Shown here: positions 59,045 to 64,000 of the stretch, piece after piece | Layout: every line of letters starts with the position of its first letter | How positions within the stretch are numbered: position 1 is the first letter of the stretch | DNA from: Typhlomys cinereus | Taxonomy: Eukaryota; Chordata; Mammalia; Rodentia; Platacanthomyidae | Direction of reading: 5' to 3' | Assembly (NCBI GenBank): GCA_023101885.1 | Contig: JALPQD010000016.1 | Location: 11,781,634 to 11,845,633 of the forward strand | Length of the DNA: 64,000 bases | The notes under the pieces: generated by a model | Told to the model about the DNA's origin: nothing | Database searches by the model: none | What the model saw: only the letters and a program-made list of their open reading frames with translations | Position numbers and translations under genes: made by a program

Positions 59045-61750
59045 AAAAATCAACAAGATTGATACACCCCTAGCTAAACTAACCAAAAGCAAGAGAGAGA
59101 AAACCCAAATTAACAAAATTAGAAATGAACATGGAGTTATCACTACTGATACCCAAGAAATCCAGAGAATTATAACATCATATTTCAAAAACTTATACTC
59201 TGTGAAGTTTGACAACACAAAAGAGATGGATGAATTTCTAAGTAAACACAACTTACCTAAATTGAATCAGGAAGTTGTGAATTATTTAAATAGTCCTATA
59301 ACATATAAGGAAATTGAGGAAGTAATCTTGAATCTTCCCACCAAAAAATGTCCTGGACCAGATGGATTCAGCACAGAGTTCTACCAGATATTTAAGGAGT
59401 TAATAACACCAATACTCCTTAAACTGTTCCATCAAATAGCAAAGGAAGGAACACTACCAAATTCCTTCTATGAAGCTAATATCGTTTTAATCCCAAAACC
59501 TAATAAAGATTCACTTAAAAAAGAAAACTATAGGCCGATCTCTCTGATGAACACAGACGCAAAGATTCTCAACAAAGTCTTAGGAAATCGGATTCAAAAG
59601 CATATTAAGAAGATCATTCATGGGGAACAAGTAGGCTTCATCCCCGGCACACAAGGTTGGTTCAACATACGCAAATCAATAAATGTAATTCATCATGTAA
59701 ACCAGTCCAAAGTCCAAGACCACATGATACTCTCGATAGATGAAGAAAAAGCTTTTGACAAGATCCAACAGCCTTTTATGATCAAAATGCTAGAGACAGT
59801 GGGAATGGAAGGAACCTTAATCAATATAATAAAAGCTATATACAACAAGCCCACAGCAAGGATTATGCTCAATGGGGAACAATTGGAAGCATTCCCACTT
59901 CGATCAGGAACTAGACAAGGCTGTCCACTCTCACCACTTCTATTCAATATTGTACTTGAAGTCTTAGCTGAAGCCATAAGGCAAGAAAGGGACATAAGAG
60001 GGATTCAAATCAGCAAGGAAGAAGTCAAGCTATCCCTATTTGCAGATGACATGATCTTATACCTGAGTGATCCCAAAAACTCCACCAGGAAGCTCCTGGA
60101 ACTAACTGAGAAGTTCAGCAGGATGGCAGGATACAAAATAAATGTGCAAAAATCAGAGGCCTTCCCATATGCCCAGAATGAAAGAAGGGAAAAAGCCTTG
60201 AGAGAAACAATACCATTTACTATAGTCCCTAAAAAAAATGAAATGCCTTGGTATAAACCTAACTAAGGAGGTAAAAGACCTTTACAATGAAAACTTTAAA
60301 ACCCTAAAGAAAGAAATAGCAGAAGACACCAGAAGGTGGAAAGACCTCCCTTGTTCCTGGATTGGCAGAATCAACATCGTAAAAATGACCATCCTACCAA
60401 AGGCAATATACAGATTCAATGCTATACCAATCAAAATCCCAAAGCAATTCTTCAAAGAAGTTGACCAAACAACTCAAAGTTCATATGGAAGCACAAAAGA
60501 CCCAGGATAGCAAAAACAATCCTGAGTAACAAAAACACAGCTGGAGGTATTACCATTCTAAACCTAAGTCTATACTACAAATCCATAGTTATAAAGACAG
60601 CCTGGTACTGGCTCCAAAATAGACACACAGATCAATGGATAAGGATTGAAGACCCAGATATAAGCCCACAAAGTTACAGCCATTTGGTCTTTGACAAAGG
60701 GGCCCAAAGAATCCAATGGAAAAAGAACAGCATCTTCAACAAATGGTGCTGGCAAAACTGGATCTCCACATGCAGAAGATTAAAGCTGGACCCGTACTTG
60801 TCACCATGTACAAGACTTAATTCCAAATGAATCAAGGACCTTGATATCAGGCCAAAGACTATAAAAACCATAGTTGAAAGGATAGGGAACTCCCTTGAGG
60901 TGATTGGGTTAGGCCAACAGTTCCTAAACAGACATCCAATGGCACAGTCACTGCTACCAACTCTCAACAGTTGGGATCTTGTGAAATTAAAGAGCTTCTG
61001 TTCAGATAAAGAGATTATAACATGAGCTCAAAGGCAACCCACAGAATGGGAAAAAATCTTCACTAACCACACATCTGATAGAACTCTACTGTCCAGAGTG
61101 CACAAAGAACTTAGAAGACTAAAAACCAAGGAAAACAGGCCCAATTAAAACTGGGCCCTGGAACTTACCAGGGATGAAATTAAAATGTCTAACAAATATC
61201 TTCAAAAATGCTCCACTTCTTTAGCCATCAGGGAAATACAAATCAAAACTTCCCTGAGATATCATCTCACCCTGGTCCTGAGGGCAAAAATCCACAATAC
61301 AAACAACAACAAATGCTTGAGAGGATGTGGAGAGAGGGGAACTCTGCTACATTGCTGGTGGGAATGCACGTTCATACAGCCACTCTGGTGAGCCGTCTGG
61401 AGATTCTTAAAGAATTAAAGATTGAAATGCCATATGACCCTGCTATTCCACTTTTGGGAATAACCCCCCATACAGCAGAGGTTCACCTTGATAGCATAAG
61501 CACGACCATGTTCATAGTAGCACTGTTTACAATAGAAAAGTCATGGAATCAACCCAAATGTACAACAGTTGACGAGTAGATAATGAAACTGTGGTACATC
61601 TATACAATGGAGTACTACTCAGCCATCAAAAATGATGAATTACTGGAATTTGCCAGGAAATGGATGTCATTGGAAACAATTATATTAAGTGAAGTAATCC
61701 AAACCCAGAAAATTAAGTGCCGTATGTACTCCCTAATAGGTGGCTACTAG
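59015..61750 (+). pseudogene. L1 ORF2 reverse transcriptase and C-terminus, broken
   Basis: After the frameshift the RT continues open to 60266. Visible motifs are [28 protein letters not shown], the [14 protein letters not shown] segment and the catalytic FADDM (about 60037-60055). A second frameshift at an A-run (60231-60238), a two-base loss near 60472 relative to the copy at 36287, and a Trp-to-TGA change near 60828 follow. The cysteine-rich C-terminus is at about 61315-61385 and the natural stop at 61748-61750. Confidence 0.92.
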
Positions 61751-62799
61751 TACCAAACCCACCCAGTCCACCTTGAGGCACTCAGAGGTAAATCTATGTA
61801 TTACCTACAGTAATTGCTAGGATTATGAACAGGAGGGATGGGGTTGGAGGACCACACCAGAAACAAGGAGAGAAGTGACCATGTTACAGTAGAGAAAATA
61901 GGCCTCCATCAAGGACTGCAAGTAAGCAATGAGACATCTGGTTAAGTTCACAGACATTCGTTCCTGATCATTTACAACTAAGGGAGTATGATTTCACCAG
62001 AAGGGGAGGGCATATAGTCTGGCAGATAATAAGTAACCATTTTGCAAATGGGTGATTGACCCCTCCCTCACTGAGGTTTCCAAATTTTATTACATCTACC
62101 CTTAAATGTGCTGTTATAATATGACTCCAGTAACAGCTTTTTTGTCTCTGGCCAGGGGGTGACATACAATGCCCATCAGGATGGAGTGAAGGGCATTGCA
62201 GGAGCAGCAAAACTGCAAAAGAAAATCAACAAACCACAATCCAGAACTTCAGAGACTCTATATCAACCACCTAGAACAAGACCAGACTAATCTCTCCCCA
62301 TCCTGAAGCTCAGGGACATTTGCAGAAGAGGGGGCGGTAAGAGTGTAAGAACAAATGGATGGGAGGAGCAATGATTTGCAAGATACTCCACACAAGTTAG
62401 GGCTGAAGCAATCATAATTGGACTTTGCATGCCCTGTGCAATGTCCAACACACTGTTGACCTCACAAAGTCTAGCATCTGCTAAAGGCACCAAGATCCTT
62501 GGAAGCAAGGGATTGGCAGCCACAGTAGTGTTCCTATGCTTAAAGGGAACATGGGAAAGGCTTCAGGGAAATGCCACTGGGTCCTTGTATGTCATTGGAG
62601 AGGAGGGCCCAGAGGAGAGTCAGGGATGCATATTAAAGGACTCTCTGGGAATTAGGGCAGGAGGCACTGGGGGATGGGGAGCGAGGGGTGAGGGGCGGGG
62701 GAGCAGGGGGTTTGGGGGGAGGAGCAGGAGGGAGGGAGGGAACCGTTGTACCTATTAAGTTTGTATGAGCAGAAATAATAATAAAAATGTTAAAAAAAC
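61751..62799 (+). other. L1 3' UTR with G-rich polypurine tract
   Basis: Shared with the 3' ends at 37670-38638 and 62985-64000. The G-rich run (62655-62745) contains many runs of three or more G. Terminal 'attaagtttgtatgagcagaaataataataaa' precedes the A-rich end. Confidence 0.9.
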
Positions 62800-62812
62800 G
62801 ATTATCATTATC

Positions 62813-62983
62813 TTTTTGATCAGGTACAGTGCAAGTTGAAATCAACAAAATGGAACCTTCATGACATATCACACTGTATTTTTCTAATATATTTTTCTTG
62901 TTACTATCACTGAAATATAATTACAAGTGTAGTATGTCTAATCTTTGACCTCCAAGTTAAAATTCCTTTAAATTTCAAAACTT
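62813..62983. other. Single-copy-like spacer between two L1s
   Basis: AT-rich, no repeat recognised. Confidence 0.5.
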
Positions 62984-64000
62984 TCCCAGAAAATTAAGTG
63001 CCGTATGTACTCCCTAATAAGTGGCTCCTAGTACCAAACCCACCCAGCCCACCTAGAGACATTCAAAGATTAATCTCTGTAATACAGTAATTGCTAGGAT
63101 TATGAACAGGAGAGATGGGGTTGGAGGGCCACACTAGAAACTAGGAGAGAAGGGACCATGTTACAGCAGAGAAAATAGGCCTCCATCAAGGACTGCAAGT
63201 AAGCAATGAGACATCTGGTTAAGTTCACAGACTTTCGTTCCTGATCATTTACAACTGAGAAGGTATGATCTCACCAGAAGGGGAGTGCATATAGTCTGGC
63301 AGGTAAGAAGTAACCATTTTGCAAATGGGTGATTGACCCCTCCTTCACTGTGGTTTCCTACTTTTATTACATCTACCTTTGAATATACTCTTATAACAAG
63401 ACTGTAGTTTAACAGCTTTGTATCTCTGGCCAGGGGGTGAAATACAATACCCATCAGGATGGAGTGAAGGGCATTGTAGGAGCAGCAAAACTGCAAAAGA
63501 AAATCAAGCAACCATAATCCAGAACTTCAGAGACTCTATATCAACCACCTAGAACTAGACTAGACTAATCTCTCCCCATCCTGAAGCCCAGGGACATTTG
63601 CGGAAGAGGAGGCAGTAAGATTGTAAGAGCACAAGGATGGGAGGAGCAATGATATGCACGATACTCCACACAAGTTAGGGCCGAAGCAATCATAATTGGA
63701 CTTTGCATGCCCTGTGCAATGTCCCACACACTATTGACCTCATAAAGTCTAGCATGTGCTAAAGGCACCAAGATCCTTGGAGGCAAGGAATTGACATCCA
63801 TAGTAGTGTTCCTATGCTTAAATGGAACACAGGAAAGGTTTTAGGGAAATGCCACACTGGGTTCTTGTATGTCATCGGAGAGGAGGGCCCAGAGTAGAGT
63901 CTGGCATGCACATTAAAGGATTCTCCAGGGTTTGGGGGGGAGGCACTGGGGGGTGGGGAGGGCGAGGGGAAGGGAAGGGGACCAGGTGGGGTCGGCGGGA
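62984..64000 (+). mobile_element. 5'-truncated L1, runs off window end
   Basis: Begins 'ccagaaaattaagtgccg', the last codons of ORF2 (equivalent to about 61706 in the full-length copy), and continues through the 3' UTR into the G-rich tract at 63930-64000. The A tail and right target duplication lie outside. Confidence 0.93.

Larger units (their letters stand above)
56382..62799 (+). mobile_element. Full-length LINE-1, plus strand
   Basis: 6418 bases with a 13-base duplication gattatcattatc (56369-56381 and 62800-62812). It has a tandem GC-rich 5' UTR, ORF1 (56751-57893), a 50-base spacer, ORF2 (57944-61750), a 3' UTR with polypurine tract and an A-rich end. All domains are present and the endonuclease is still one open frame, but nonsense and frameshift changes disable both ORFs. 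Younger than the copy at 143-6690. Confidence 0.97.

Overview
This is mammalian nuclear DNA from a rodent, and the window holds no intact host protein-coding gene. The rodent call rests on the repeats. There are B1-type (7SL-derived) and ID-like tRNA SINEs, B3/B4-type SINEs, ORR1/MT-like ERVL-MaLR LTRs, and six copies of a tRNA-derived SINE of the B2 superfamily whose body differs from the common mouse/rat B2. That SINE could point to a dipodoid or another non-murid member of the mouse-related clade; the species cannot be fixed from this sequence.

The layout is a stack of retrotransposons in AT-rich single-copy DNA. A full-length minus-strand LINE-1 (143-6690, target-site duplication or TSD visible) opens the window. 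MaLR LTRs and SINEs follow to about 12 kb, then mostly single-copy DNA with microsatellites to about 15.9 kb. From 15.9 to 19.0 kb lies an unusual cluster: a DPEP2-like intronless fragment, an endogenous betaretrovirus-like gag remnant, an LTR, a 3'-truncated retrocopy of TDP1, and then a primer-binding site and a second LTR in the opposite orientation. From 19 to 33 kb there are SINEs, short L1 3' ends and single-copy DNA. At 33.1 kb a 34-base piece of U2 snRNA with its own TSD sits beside a truncated L1 (33215-35474). At 35981-38638 is a young L1 with a 5' inversion (twin priming). Immediately beyond it is a minus-strand STMN1 retrocopy abutting an LTR (38672-39761). From 40 to 47 kb there are LTRs, an ID-like SINE, ancient L1 and L1 3' ends. 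From 47.8 to 54.5 kb lies an older minus-strand L1 broken by two younger L1 insertions. A full-length plus-strand L1 (56382-62799) with a GC-rich tandem 5' UTR and a truncated L1 running off the end close the window.

Functionally, the only coding capacity visible is decayed retroelement ORFs (L1 ORF1 and ORF2, gag) and retrocopies of host mRNAs (DPEP2, TDP1, STMN1, U2). L1 machinery explains the poly(A)/TSD insertions. The TDP1 and STMN1 copies instead abut LTRs directly, which suggests LTR-retroelement template switching.
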